From Ensifer sp. WSM1721 (GTDB taxonomy: Bacteria > Pseudomonadota > Alphaproteobacteria > Rhizobiales > Rhizobiaceae), in contig NZ_CP165782.1 in assembly GCF_000513895.2 (NCBI RefSeq), forward strand, positions 2,356,001-2,420,000: a DNA stretch of 64,000 bases, written 5' to 3'. The notes under the pieces are model-generated. The model worked only from the letters and a program-made list of their open reading frames with translations, did not search any database and had not been told where the DNA came from. Of this stretch, positions 16,884 to 26,805 are shown piece by piece (within the stretch, counting starts at the first letter, position 1; each line of letters opens with the position of its first letter). The translations under genes were made by a program, and so were the position numbers.

Positions 16884-18146
16884 TTACAGAGCGAGTTCTT
16901 CCTTGCCGCCGGCCTCGATGAACTGCTGGTCGATCTCCGGTAGTGGCTCTTCATAGAGGACCGCTTCGAAGGCCCGCAGGCGCTTATGGATGGACAACAA
17001 TTCTATTATCGTCGTCCACGAGTTAACGAGATACTGGAACGAATTACTTACCTGCCCGAACGCTGTCAAGATTTGCTGCAATATACCCATAGTGATCGCT
17101 CCAGCGACGAACGTAGGGACAAGAAAGAAGTACACAAATACGCTATCAGCTTGTGAATATACCGACCTGACAGCATTGAAATAAAGATAATGGAAGTACA
17201 TTCTGAAATAATTCCTGCGGACATTACCGAAAAGCTCGGTAACAGTAGGAGGAGCGGCACGCGAGGCATCGTCTTCGCCGTATACTAGCTCTTTGCGATA
17301 TGCCGCTTCCACGCGCTGGTTTCTGAACACGATTCCAGGCAGTTTGATGCCCACAAACCCAAGCAGGGCAGTACCAAAAATGGACCATGCCAAAGCAAGC
17401 CAGAACAGCGAATATGGAATCTCACCCAAAAAGGGCAGCGCGGGAACGTGCTTCGAGAGCGAAAGAAGGAGGGGCAAAAACGCGACGAGCGTCATTACCG
17501 CGTCAATTAGATTCACCCCCAAACCCTCAGAGATGTCGGCAAAGCGCATTGTGTCTTCCTGAACACGCTGAGCAGCGCCCTCAATGTGGCGAAGTCTGCT
17601 CCATTGCGACATGTAGAATTCATTCATCGCAGTCCGCCAGCGGAACACATAATGGCTGATAAAGAATCGTGTAATAATAAAAACGAAGACTGCAATCGCT
17701 CCAATTTCTGAGAACTTTATCAGCAGAATGTAGAAATCAGCGGCGGTGATCCCCGGCTTTCGCTCCAGAGCCGCCTGCAGCAGATCAAAGAAGGGACGCC
17801 GCCAGTTATTTACCGCCAAGGAGACTAACACCCCAAAATAGGTAGAGAATATTATAAATATGCTTCCCCATATTGACCAATTTAGCCAACGATGCTCTCG
17901 ATCGTATATTCTCCACAGAGTACCGAATATCCCGCCGCACAGGAGAAAATAGAAATAAAAATACAACTTGTCCGGTGTGAGAAAGTAAGCGGCGCCGATC
18001 GGTTCGGTTCCTTCCGCCAATGGGCCGGCACCGAAAGTTACCCCGAGATTCGCTCCTATTGTGTACCAAAAAGCGATCGTGGCGATCGTCCAAATGATCG
18101 CGGAGGCAAAGAAGGGCTTAGGTTGCGGAAAGAATGATTGGAACAA
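16884..18146 (-). CDS. bacA: BacA/SbmA peptide transporter
   Basis: A 420-aa inner-membrane protein of the SbmA/BacA family, the proton-driven importers of proline-rich and nodule cysteine-rich peptides. It is required by many rhizobia for bacteroid survival. It starts MFQSFFPQPK as family members do, has seven or eight membrane segments, and has no ATPase domain, so it is not BclA. The start codon is TTG with no clear Shine-Dalgarno; an in-frame stop lies about 35 bases upstream with no ATG or GTG between. Codons from about 16985 to 18050 are strikingly AT-rich (42% GC over 17041-17220), whereas the last 35 codons match the GC-rich flanks. This suggests a mosaic or acquired allele. Confidence 0.93.
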   Translation of the reverse strand: MFQSFFPQPKPFFASAIIWTIATIAFWYTIGANLGVTFGAGPLAEGTEPIGAAYFLTPDKLYFYFYFLLCGGIFGTLWRIYDREHRWLNWSIWGSIFIIFSTYFGVLVSLAVNNWRRPFFDLLQAALERKPGITAADFYILLIKFSEIGAIAVFVFIITRFFISHYVFRWRTAMNEFYMSQWSRLRHIEGAAQRVQEDTMRFADISEGLGVNLIDAVMTLVAFLPLLLSLSKHVPALPFLGEIPYSLFWLALAWSIFGTALLGFVGIKLPGIVFRNQRVEAAYRKELVYGEDDASRAAPPTVTELFGNVRRNYFRMYFHYLYFNAVRSVYSQADSVFVYFFLVPTFVAGAITMGILQQILTAFGQVSNSFQYLVNSWTTIIELLSIHKRLRAFEAVLYEEPLPEIDQQFIEAGGKEELAL

Positions 18147-18308
18147 GGGACGGCACTCTCGTTTTCTGGGAGATCAACGCTTGCCTCCCGATGCGCCGAA
18201 ACTAGGGCAATTTGCGTGCGGCAACAATTATGCAATCTGAATGTTACTGTTATTTCATGAAGCTCCGCGCGGAAACGCCGTCGTCGGGCACCTGAAAATC
18301 GCTAGGCC

Positions 18309-19622
18309 TCATCGACGCAGCGCCATCCTGATCTCGCGCAGTTCCAAAGCCACCACCCCACCGCAGCAGAAGAGGACAACAGCGGCCACCAGCGTCGGCA
18401 GCGCGAAACTGCCGGTCCGCTCCGCAAGCCACCCGGCCACCAGCGGCCCGACGATCTGGCCGACGCCGAAGGCCGCGGTCATGAAGGCGAGCGCTCGGCG
18501 CGGGCTTTCGGGCGCCAGTTGCCGGCCGATCTGCAGACCATAGGCGGTGATCATCATGAAGGTGGCGCCGAGCATCAGCCCGCCGGCGAGCGGCGCGAGG
18601 GGCAAGGGCAGACTGACCGTCAGCACGAGTCCGGCCGCCTCGACCAGCAGGCCGGCGGCATAGACACCGGCCAGGCCGAAGCGCGGCACGGCATATCGCC
18701 AGAGATGCACCGAAAGCGCGGCGCTGATGCCCGTCAGCAGCCAGGCGAGGAACTCGACGCTATGGCCGCCGCTCGCATCCCGCGCCATGGCGACGAGGAA
18801 GGTGGCGGTGATCACGTAGCCGAAACCGAAGAAGCCATAGGTGAGCGTCATTACCTTCAGCGGCCGCGTCCAGACGAGCGGCGCCTCCGGCCGGCCGCCA
18901 TTGGCAGCTTGATGAGTACCTGGCAGCAGCGCGGCCACCAGGATTGTGCCAGCGAGCGCAACAAACGCGCCGGTGAACCAATCGGCCTGCGGCACCGAGA
19001 AGCCCGCGACACCCGCAAGCGGCGCCGCCCAGACGGCAATCGAGGAAAGCGCGATGCCGAAGCCGACACCGCCGAAATGCACCGACGGTACATGCTCCGA
19101 TCTGGCGGCGAGCCCCTGCCCCAGCACGATTCCCGAAACGAAGATCATCGCGAACGCGCTCGCGAGTCCCGCCAGGAAACGGATGATGCAAAAGGCCAGC
19201 ACGGACGAGGTAAGCCCCATGGCTGCAAGCAACAGGGTCGTTGCCGCGAGCGCGGCAAGGCCGATCAAGCGTTCGCGGCCATGCGCCCATCCGTAGGCGG
19301 CGAGCACCGCGCCTGCGAGATAGCCGATGAAATTCGCCGAGGCGATCAGCCCGGCACCGCCCGGCGAAAGCCCCGCATCGGCCATCATCGCCGGCAGAAT
19401 CGGAGTATAGGAGAAGCGCCCGAAGCCCATGGCTACCGCCATGGCAACTGCACCGGCCACCGCGGTTGCGGCAAGATTGACGCTTCTGGAGGGACCGGCA
19501 GGCGCGGCCGCCGATCCGCTCCCCGCATGCTGTCCTGCCTGATGAGGATCGGTGCCGGCAACGGTTTCGGATCGATTCGATCCGGTTCCTTCGCGGTCTT
19601 GCAGTCGCTGGGGCGTGCTCAT
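18309..19622 (-). CDS. MFS transporter, YbfB/YjiJ type
   Basis: A major-facilitator carrier of about 437 aa with twelve hydrophobic segments. The first conserved block is AMGFGRFSYTPILPAMMADAG, typical of the YbfB/YjiJ group of uncharacterised exporters. The first 55 residues are hydrophilic, rich in Gly, Ser and Gln, and unlike the family, so the true start may be further in. The ATG at 19622 has its AAGGA only one base upstream; the alternative TTG at 19646 is no better. It is monocistronic between bacA and map. Substrate unknown. Confidence 0.78.
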   Translation of the reverse strand: MSTPQRLQDREGTGSNRSETVAGTDPHQAGQHAGSGSAAAPAGPSRSVNLAATAVAGAVAMAVAMGFGRFSYTPILPAMMADAGLSPGGAGLIASANFIGYLAGAVLAAYGWAHGRERLIGLAALAATTLLLAAMGLTSSVLAFCIIRFLAGLASAFAMIFVSGIVLGQGLAARSEHVPSVHFGGVGFGIALSSIAVWAAPLAGVAGFSVPQADWFTGAFVALAGTILVAALLPGTHQAANGGRPEAPLVWTRPLKVMTLTYGFFGFGYVITATFLVAMARDASGGHSVEFLAWLLTGISAALSVHLWRYAVPRFGLAGVYAAGLLVEAAGLVLTVSLPLPLAPLAGGLMLGATFMMITAYGLQIGRQLAPESPRRALAFMTAAFGVGQIVGPLVAGWLAERTGSFALPTLVAAVVLFCCGGVVALELREIRMALRR

Positions 19623-19738
19623 GTCCTTCTTATTGCATCGCAACAACAGGGCGACAAATCATTATAATTGAACGAACTATCGACGGAATCGAACGATCCG
19701 CCCCGGCAACGAGGTCGCAAGCTCACCCGGAGCCCGCG

Positions 19739-20488
19739 TCAGCCCGGGAGCGTGACGACAAGTGGGCCGCCACGCGTCACGACGACCGTGTGCTCGTATT
19801 GCACGGTCGGGGCGCGCGGCTCACTGTAGAGCGTCCACTCGTCGTCGCCGCTCTCGGCCCAATGCGCACCCATCGACAGGAACGGCTCGACGGTGAAAAC
19901 CATGCCCTCGGCCATGCGCCGCCGCTCCGACGGGTCAGGCCAGGTGGCGATCTCGCCCGGCTCCTCGTGCAGCGAGCGGCCGATACCGTGGCTCGCCAGA
20001 TTGGTGACGAGAGAATAGCGGTTCTTGCGGGCGAACTCGCCGATGGCATTGCCGATCGCGGCTAGCGATTGACTCGCCCGGACCTGCTTCAGGCCCACCC
20101 ACATGGCGCGCTTGCCGTCGCGGCAGAGCCGGTCGATCTCGGTCGTCACCGGCGGCACCGGAAAGGACGCGCCGGTATCGGCGAAGATGCCGTCCTTTTC
20201 GGCCGAAACGTCGATATTGACGAGATCGCCGGGCTGAATGACCCGGCTGCCCGGAATGCCGTGCGCGATTTCCTCGTTGACGCTGATGCAGGTCGCCCCG
20301 GGGAACTTGTAGCAGAGCTCAGGTGCCGAGCGCGCGCCGGCGTCTTCCAGCACCTTGCGGCCGATTTTGTCGAGCTCCGCCGTGGTCATGCCGGGCTCGA
20401 GGGCTTCGCCCATCGCTTGCAGCGCATTGGCGCAGATGCGACCGATTTCCTTGAGCCGCTCGAGGTCTTCGTCGTTGTTGAGGGTCAT
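19739..20488 (-). CDS. map: Methionine aminopeptidase, type I
   Basis: A 249-aa metalloprotease that removes the initiator methionine from new proteins. The metal ligands are visible as the two aspartates in NIDVSAEKDGIFADTG, the His in ASHGIGRSLHEEP, and the glutamates in VFTVEPF and QYEHTV. The sequence NIDVSAEKDGIFAD departs from the NIDVT...GYHGDTS of housekeeping MetAPs, so this may be the second Map paralogue seen in rhizobia. I start at 20488 (MTLNNDEDLERLKEIG), leaving out eight arginine-rich residues. It is a single-gene unit. Confidence 0.9.
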   Translation of the reverse strand: MTLNNDEDLERLKEIGRICANALQAMGEALEPGMTTAELDKIGRKVLEDAGARSAPELCYKFPGATCISVNEEIAHGIPGSRVIQPGDLVNIDVSAEKDGIFADTGASFPVPPVTTEIDRLCRDGKRAMWVGLKQVRASQSLAAIGNAIGEFARKNRYSLVTNLASHGIGRSLHEEPGEIATWPDPSERRRMAEGMVFTVEPFLSMGAHWAESGDDEWTLYSEPRAPTVQYEHTVVVTRGGPLVVTLPG

Positions 20489-20554
20489 GGTGTCTCGCTT
20501 TCGCGGCCTCATGTAGCGTGCCAGCGCGCGAGATACCAGTGTGACCGGCGACCG

Positions 20555-21613
20555 TCAGATGCCGGATGCCTGCGGCTGGCCCTCTTCCGCCAGCATCTCG
20601 CGGACCAACGGCGCCACCTTGGTGCCGTAAAGCTCGATGCCCCGCATGATTTGGTCATGCGGCATCAGGCCAATCGCCATCTGCAGGAGGAAGCGGTCAT
20701 TGCGGAACAGCCGTTGGTGCGCCACGATCTTTTGTGCGACCGTTTCCGGATCGCCGATGAAGAGATTTCCAGTCGGGCTGCGTGCCTGGTCATAGTGGGC
20801 GCGGTTCGTCGGTCCCCAATCGCGTTCGCGGCCGATGCGATTCATCACCTCCGCCTGCGGTCCGTAGAACTGGTCGGCCGCCTTTTCCGTCGTGTCGGCG
20901 ATGAATCCGTGCACGTTGATGCTCGTCTTGAGCTTGGCTGGATCTTGCCCCGCACGCCGTGCCGCCTCGCGGTAAAGATCAAACAACGGAGCAAATCGGC
21001 GCGGTTCCCCGCCGATGATCGCGAGCGCCATCGGCAAACCGAGCGCACCGGCCCGCGCAACCGATTGCGGCGTGCCGCCGACGGCAATCCAGAGCGGCAA
21101 TGGGTTCTGCAGCGGCCGCGGATAGACGCCGCGGTCGTTGATCGGCGGACGCAGCTCGCCCGACCAGGTGATCTTCTCGCTGTCGCGCAGCGCCAGCAGG
21201 AGCTCCAGCTTCTCGGCAAAAAGCTGGTCGTAGTCGTCGAGCGACTGGCCGAAGAGCGGGAAGGATTCGATGAAAGAGCCACGCCCGGCCATGATCTCGG
21301 CACGGCCGCTGGAGATGAGATCGAGCGTCGCGAACTGCTGGAAAACGCGAACCGGATCGTCGGAGCTCAGCACGGTCACCGCGCTTGTCAGCCGAATCCG
21401 GTTCGTGCGCGCCGCGGCCGCCGCGAGGATCACCGCCGGCGCCGAGGCCGCGTAGTCCGGCCGATGGTGCTCGCCAAGGCCGAAAACATCGAGACCGACC
21501 TGATCGGCAAGCTCGATCTCCTCGAGGAGATCGGCCAGACGCCGGCGGCCCTCCGCTCCCCTGTCGACCGCATTCGGATCGACGTCGGCGAATGTATAGA
21601 GTCCGAGTTCCAT
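20555..21613 (-). CDS. LLM-class flavin-dependent oxidoreductase
   Basis: A 352-aa luciferase-like TIM-barrel monooxygenase of the group with one alpha/beta chain. It begins [15 protein letters not shown] and carries [14 protein letters not shown] (near residue 45), [15 protein letters not shown] and [12 protein letters not shown], motifs typical of the family. Such enzymes use reduced FMN/F420-type cofactors on varied substrates; no flavin reductase is adjacent, so the reaction cannot be assigned. It is transcribed towards map with a gap of 66 bases. The start ATG at 21613 suits the conserved N-terminus. Confidence 0.85.
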   Translation of the reverse strand: MELGLYTFADVDPNAVDRGAEGRRRLADLLEEIELADQVGLDVFGLGEHHRPDYAASAPAVILAAAAARTNRIRLTSAVTVLSSDDPVRVFQQFATLDLISSGRAEIMAGRGSFIESFPLFGQSLDDYDQLFAEKLELLLALRDSEKITWSGELRPPINDRGVYPRPLQNPLPLWIAVGGTPQSVARAGALGLPMALAIIGGEPRRFAPLFDLYREAARRAGQDPAKLKTSINVHGFIADTTEKAADQFYGPQAEVMNRIGRERDWGPTNRAHYDQARSPTGNLFIGDPETVAQKIVAHQRLFRNDRFLLQMAIGLMPHDQIMRGIELYGTKVAPLVREMLAEEGQPQASGI

Positions 21614-21715
21614 GATTGGCTTCCTGCTATCGTTCCGCCAGAGATAATCGGCGCACGATCGGGCCGCAAATGCGCTTTTGGGAAACACACCGTTTCCAAC
21701 GGTTCACGAAGCTCC

Positions 21716-22156
21716 TCAAGAGCTCTTCGGTCTCTTCTGAGAGCGGGCGGCTCGCGCCGACGTGTTCAGTGCCACGGCGGCGCGGATGAGCGCCTTCAAC
21801 GCCTCTTCGTCGATCTTGTCGCCCTCATGGATATCGATGGCACGCCTGGTGTTGCCCTCGAGGCTGGAGTTGAAGAGGCCTGAAGGGTCTTCCAACGAGG
21901 CGCCCTTGGCGAAGGTCATCTTCACGACATTCTTGTAGGTCTCACCCGTGCAGATGATTCCGGCATGCGACCACACCGGAACTCCTCTCCACTTCCACTC
22001 CTCGACCACCTCAGGGTCGGCCTGCTTGATGAGAGCTCGGATGTGGGCGAGCGTCTCGCCGCGCCAATCGCCGAGCTCGTTGATTCTCGCGTCTATCAGC
22101 CGAGAGGGAGAACCCTCTTCCATCGAGCCGCTCTTCGACGTCGCCGCTTCCTTCAT
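21716..22156 (-). CDS. DUF1801 (YdhG-like) protein, first copy
   Basis: A 146-aa protein with a DUF1801 domain, marked by RALIKQADPEVVEEWKWRGVP, GIICTGETYKNVVKMTF and the C-terminal AIDIHEGDKIDEEALKALI. The C-terminus is basic (ARSQKRPKSS). The family is small, cytoplasmic, related to iron-chaperone-like/frataxin-fold proteins, and of uncertain function. It is separate from a second DUF1801 gene 135 bases upstream on the same strand. I take the ATG at 22156; a TTG/ATG further up would add 13 residues. Confidence 0.75.
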   Translation of the reverse strand: MKEAATSKSGSMEEGSPSRLIDARINELGDWRGETLAHIRALIKQADPEVVEEWKWRGVPVWSHAGIICTGETYKNVVKMTFAKGASLEDPSGLFNSSLEGNTRRAIDIHEGDKIDEEALKALIRAAVALNTSARAARSQKRPKSS

Positions 22157-22290
22157 GGTCGTTGTCTCTCCCTTCACTCGAGTATCGTCAGTCACCGTTT
22201 GGCGTCACAGTACAGTATTCGACGCGCTGGGTTGGGACTTCACGGCTGGCGCGCGCGCTCACGCGGCGCACGCACCTCGCCGCTTCCCAC

Positions 22291-22758
22291 TCACAATTTT
22301 TCGCCGGGCAATTGGCTGGCCTGCTTCACCCAGTCGGCGAACTGAGCTTCGTCGAGTTGGCCCTCATGGATGTCGAGGTAACGTACTTCCGGGTGCTTGG
22401 ACGTCCCGGGTGGGACAGGACGCAGCGACGTGCCGCGGAAGAAAGTCACTTTGACGTACTTGGTGAAGCAATGAAAGCTGAGGAACCAGGCTTGGTCCTC
22501 GACGCCATAAAAGGGCGAGTTCCATTTGACTGCCTTGCGCACGCCGGGGACGGTGCGCACGATGATTTCGTCGAGGCGGCGGCCGAGGTCGCTCTTCCAG
22601 CCAGGCATGGCCGCGATGTAAGCCTGCACCGGAGCGTCGCCATAGCCCTTCGCGATCTGAGGATTGCCACCCGAGAGGAGGACAGGCTCCGCGGTGACCT
22701 GGTTGGGAGCGGCCTTCGTTGCAACCTTCCCTGGCTTCTTTGGTGCTTTGCCGGTCAT
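22291..22758 (-). CDS. DUF1801 protein, second copy
   Basis: A 155-aa protein with a basic, Lys/Ala-rich N-terminus (residues 1-30) followed by a DUF1801 domain: VQAYIAAMPGWKSDLGRRLDEII, VRKAVKWNSPFYG, FHCFTKYVKVTFFRG, and a closing YLDIHEGQLDEAQFADWV. Its ATG overlaps the stop of the small membrane-protein gene as ATGA, so it is the last gene of the ArsR-SRPBCC-membrane protein operon. The second such protein within 600 bases differs enough to suggest an old duplication. Confidence 0.78.
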   Translation of the reverse strand: MTGKAPKKPGKVATKAAPNQVTAEPVLLSGGNPQIAKGYGDAPVQAYIAAMPGWKSDLGRRLDEIIVRTVPGVRKAVKWNSPFYGVEDQAWFLSFHCFTKYVKVTFFRGTSLRPVPPGTSKHPEVRYLDIHEGQLDEAQFADWVKQASQLPGEKL

Positions 22759-22991
22759 CGCCTTCCCTCCATTGAACCGGCGGGTCGCCCGCTGCGCCAC
22801 CTAATAGCATACGGCAAGACGAACATGTACAGGCCGGTGAACAGCAGAAGGAAGAGCGGGAGCAGTGGCGAATAGACCACCCAGGCGGGAGGCTCGCCCA
22901 GTCCCATGGCGACGAAGTTGGCGATCACGGTCATCGTGAAAAGGATAGATAACCAGCGGTGGAATTGTCGCACCCACATGTTCCAATTCAT
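22755..22991 (-). CDS. Small two-helix membrane protein
   Basis: A 78-aa protein with two hydrophobic segments (about residues 13-31 and 38-62) joined by a short loop (GLGEPPAWVVYSP) and a positively charged C-terminus, so both ends are probably cytoplasmic. I do not recognise a named family. It overlaps the following DUF1801 gene by four bases and lies 73 bases after the SRPBCC gene, so it belongs to that operon. The conserved FHRWLSILFT opening resembles PepSY-like or cytochrome-b-like short membrane proteins, but no haem ligands stand out. Confidence 0.7.
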   Translation of the reverse strand: MNWNMWVRQFHRWLSILFTMTVIANFVAMGLGEPPAWVVYSPLLPLFLLLFTGLYMFVLPYAIRWRSGRPAGSMEGRR

Positions 22992-23064
22992 GAGGATCTC
23001 CTAACGGATATATCGAAGCGGATCGGGCGACCTTTATTGGCCCATTGGACAACGCCGGCAGACG

Positions 23065-23496
23065 TCAGTCCATCCGCGCCAAGACCTGCTCCAGCTTTTC
23101 AAGGAATTGCTGCCATCCCGCCTTGGCACCGCCGTAGGCCTGCCGCTGATCCGGCCGGAAGCCCGACTGCTCGATGCGCAGCTGCGTCCCGGTGCTTGTC
23201 GGGGTGAGCGTAAAAGTCACCACACTCTTCAGGTCGAAGGCCGCATCCTCGTGGGCGAAATTCCAAGTGTAGGTCAGCTTTTTGTTCGGCTCTATGGCGA
23301 GGACCTCGCAGTCCAATACTCCACCCCAATCTCCGCGAAGATTGAAACGGTGCCCTACGACAGGCTTGAAATCGCTTTTCATCAGCCACTCCTCGATCAG
23401 GTGTGGTTGGGTGAGCGCGCGCCAGATCTTCTCCGGCGGATAAGGGATTTCACGCTCGACGACGACAGAGCGCGTTTCGGTCGGCGTATCGTTCAT
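23065..23496 (-). CDS. SRPBCC (AHSA1-type) domain protein
   Basis: A 143-aa START/SRPBCC-fold protein of the AHSA1 (activator of Hsp90 ATPase homologue) group. VEREIPYPPEKIWRALTQPHLIEEWL is the typical first strand and helix, and a closing GGAKAGWQQFLEKLEQVL forms the long C-terminal helix that caps the ligand cavity. It overlaps the upstream ArsR gene by four bases (ATGA). ArsR-SRPBCC pairs are widespread; the regulator usually controls the ligand-binding partner. The ligand is unknown. Confidence 0.85.
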   Translation of the reverse strand: MNDTPTETRSVVVEREIPYPPEKIWRALTQPHLIEEWLMKSDFKPVVGHRFNLRGDWGGVLDCEVLAIEPNKKLTYTWNFAHEDAAFDLKSVVTFTLTPTSTGTQLRIEQSGFRPDQRQAYGGAKAGWQQFLEKLEQVLARMD

Positions 23497-23816
23497 TGGT
23501 CCATCCTTTTCAGTAGGTCTTCGAGATCGTCGAAACGGCTCTGCCAGAACCCGGCCATCTGGCTCGTCCAATCGAGCAAAGGGGCAAGAGCGCCGAGTTG
23601 CGCGCTATAATATGTATGGCGACCTTCGTGGCGATCGCGCACCAATCCGGCCTCCTTTAAGAGCCCGAGATGTTTCGAGACGACCGGTTGCGAGACCCCG
23701 GCCCGAGCCGTCAGAGCTCCAACCGTCCTCTCTCCTTCGCGGCACAGTCGCTCAAAGAGAGCCCGCCGAGTGGGATCGGCAAGCGTCCTGAAGAGCATAT
23801 CATGAGCATTCGACAT
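23493..23816 (-). CDS. ArsR-family transcriptional regulator
   Basis: A 107-aa winged-helix repressor: MLFRTLADPTRRALFERL opens the fold and VGALTARAGVSQPVVSKHLGLLKEAGLV is the helix-turn-helix (residues about 35-62). There are no cysteines in the classic metal-sensing positions. It is the first gene of an operon with the SRPBCC, membrane and DUF1801 genes. I use the ATG at 23816 (MSNAHDML). Likely autoregulates the operon. Distinct from nolR elsewhere in the window. Confidence 0.88.
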   Translation of the reverse strand: MSNAHDMLFRTLADPTRRALFERLCREGERTVGALTARAGVSQPVVSKHLGLLKEAGLVRDRHEGRHTYYSAQLGALAPLLDWTSQMAGFWQSRFDDLEDLLKRMDQ

Positions 23817-23825
23817 CGGGATCAA

Positions 23826-24158
23826 TACCCTGTTGGCTATTGATAGACCTATAGCTTCTGAGCTATACGTGAGTCAAGAGAGCCCGATCCTTATTTGATC
23901 CTCTTTACAGGAACCAATGTTAGCGGCGAGAGATCCGTTGTATGTCTGATTGCGCGCCACAATTCGGGCGCCAGAGTGAACGCAATGCTCACGCCCGTGA
24001 GCGCCGGCACTCGTGAAGACGTCCAAGCCGACCATAGCCAAAAGGCTATGCATTGTGATTGCTGTCGTGATGTAGTGGTGACACGCGTGCCGTATGTCGA
24101 CGCGCGACGTCTGCCTGGCTCCAGATCAGCGGGTAGGACGCAAAGGAAACCGCAACAC
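23826..24158. other. Intergenic, nothing recognised
   Basis: About 330 bases between the ArsR operon and glpK. The left part (23826-23880) is AT-richer and must hold the ArsR promoter, including a short imperfect dyad atagcttctgagctat (23852-23867). A weak rightward frame at 23895 lacks a ribosome binding site and family signature. No tRNA or transposase remnant seen. Confidence 0.5.
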
Positions 24159-25652
<1,494 letters not shown>

Positions 25653-26006
25653 ATGCCCCTCCTCGGCACGCTACTCCAAAAGGGCCGGAACGGCATGCGA
25701 GCGGAAGACCGCGCCGCGCTTTCCTCACTCCACCCCTTTCGCCCTTCCTCAAGGGCGACATTCGGAAGACTTGAATACGATGGAAAAACGAATGTCAAAC
25801 GAAAACAAAACGCAACTCTCTCCAGGCGCTCCCGCGAGGGCCGACTCTGCGTCGCTGGCCCGAAAAACACAATTGTCACCGCCGCGCTTTTGCGCGTAGG
25901 CTGAGGCTGTTGCGTCGCAAAACGAGGCGAACGGGATGAAGAATGCGGGCCGCTTTCGCCCGCCTCCCGCTTCGGCGGATGCGGTCGGCGCGGAGGGAGA
26001 GCGAGA
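25653..26006. other. glpK/bdhA divergent intergenic region
   Basis: This 354-base region separates divergent glpK and bdhA and should hold both promoters. At 25690-25737 a degenerate relative of the ~50-bp palindromic repeat can be made out (gcatgcgagcggaagaccgc...ctttcctcactcc). A GGAGAGCGAGA stretch supplies the bdhA ribosome binding site. No named operator recognised. Confidence 0.5.
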
Positions 26007-26783
26007 ATGACGAAAACTGCAGTGATAACGGGTTCGACGAGCGGCATCGGGCTGGCGATCGCCAGAGCCTTTGCCGGTACCGGCGCCAATATCGTGCTCA
26101 ACGGCTTCGGAACGGCGGACGAGATCAGGACGGTGACGGACGAGGTCGCGGGTCTCGGCAACGGCACCGTGCTCTACCACCCCGCCGATATGGCCAAGCC
26201 GAACGAGGTCGCCGACCTGATGGCGACGGCCGCTTCGCGCTTCGGCGGCGCAGATATCCTCGTCAACAATGCCGGCGTGCAGTTCGTCGAAAAGATCGAG
26301 GATTTCCCTGTCGAGCAGTGGGACCGGATCATCGCCATCAATCTCTCCTCCTCCTTCCACACGATTCGCGCCGCCATTCCGACGATGAAGAAGAAAGGCT
26401 GGGGGCGCATCATCAATATCGCCTCCGCGCACGGGCTCGTCGCCTCGCCTTTCAAGTCCGCCTATGTCGCGGCCAAGCATGGTATCATGGGCTTGACGAA
26501 GACCGTGGCGCTGGAGGTGGCTGAAAACGGCATCACCGTAAACTCGATCTGCCCGGGCTACGTCCTGACGCCGCTCGTCGAAAAGCAGATACCGGACCAG
26601 GCGAGAACGCGCGGCATCACCGAGGAGCAGGTGATCAATGAGGTGATGCTCAAGGGCCAGCCGACGAAGAAGTTCATAACGGTCGAGCAGGTCGCGTCGC
26701 TGGCGCTCTATCTTGCAAGTGACGACGCCGCCCAGATCACCGGCACACATGTCTCCATGGATGGCGGCTGGACTGCGCAATAA
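26007..26783 (+). CDS. bdhA: D-3-hydroxybutyrate dehydrogenase
   Basis: A 258-aa short-chain dehydrogenase that oxidises D-3-hydroxybutyrate to acetoacetate with NAD, the first step in using polyhydroxybutyrate monomers. TGSTSGIGLAIA is the nucleotide-binding loop, NNAGVQ follows, and the catalytic Ser-Tyr-Lys triad lies in NIASAHGL and YVAAKHG near residues 140-160. It closely follows the S. meliloti BdhA pattern. It heads an operon with xdhA and xdhB, as reported for S. meliloti, with only 22 bases before xdhA. Confidence 0.95.
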   Translation: MTKTAVITGSTSGIGLAIARAFAGTGANIVLNGFGTADEIRTVTDEVAGLGNGTVLYHPADMAKPNEVADLMATAASRFGGADILVNNAGVQFVEKIEDFPVEQWDRIIAINLSSSFHTIRAAIPTMKKKGWGRIINIASAHGLVASPFKSAYVAAKHGIMGLTKTVALEVAENGITVNSICPGYVLTPLVEKQIPDQARTRGITEEQVINEVMLKGQPTKKFITVEQVASLALYLASDDAAQITGTHVSMDGGWTAQ

Positions 26784-26805
26784 TTGAAGGTTTGAAGGAA
26801 GGGGC

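Noticed and set aside
16884..18146. BclA (ABC-type BacA-like) as identity of the 420-aa transporter
   Set aside because: No nucleotide-binding domain follows the membrane part, so it is BacA/SbmA type.
20069..21883. 604-codon rightward frame
   Set aside because: It runs antisense to map and the LLM oxidoreductase, both with firm motifs.
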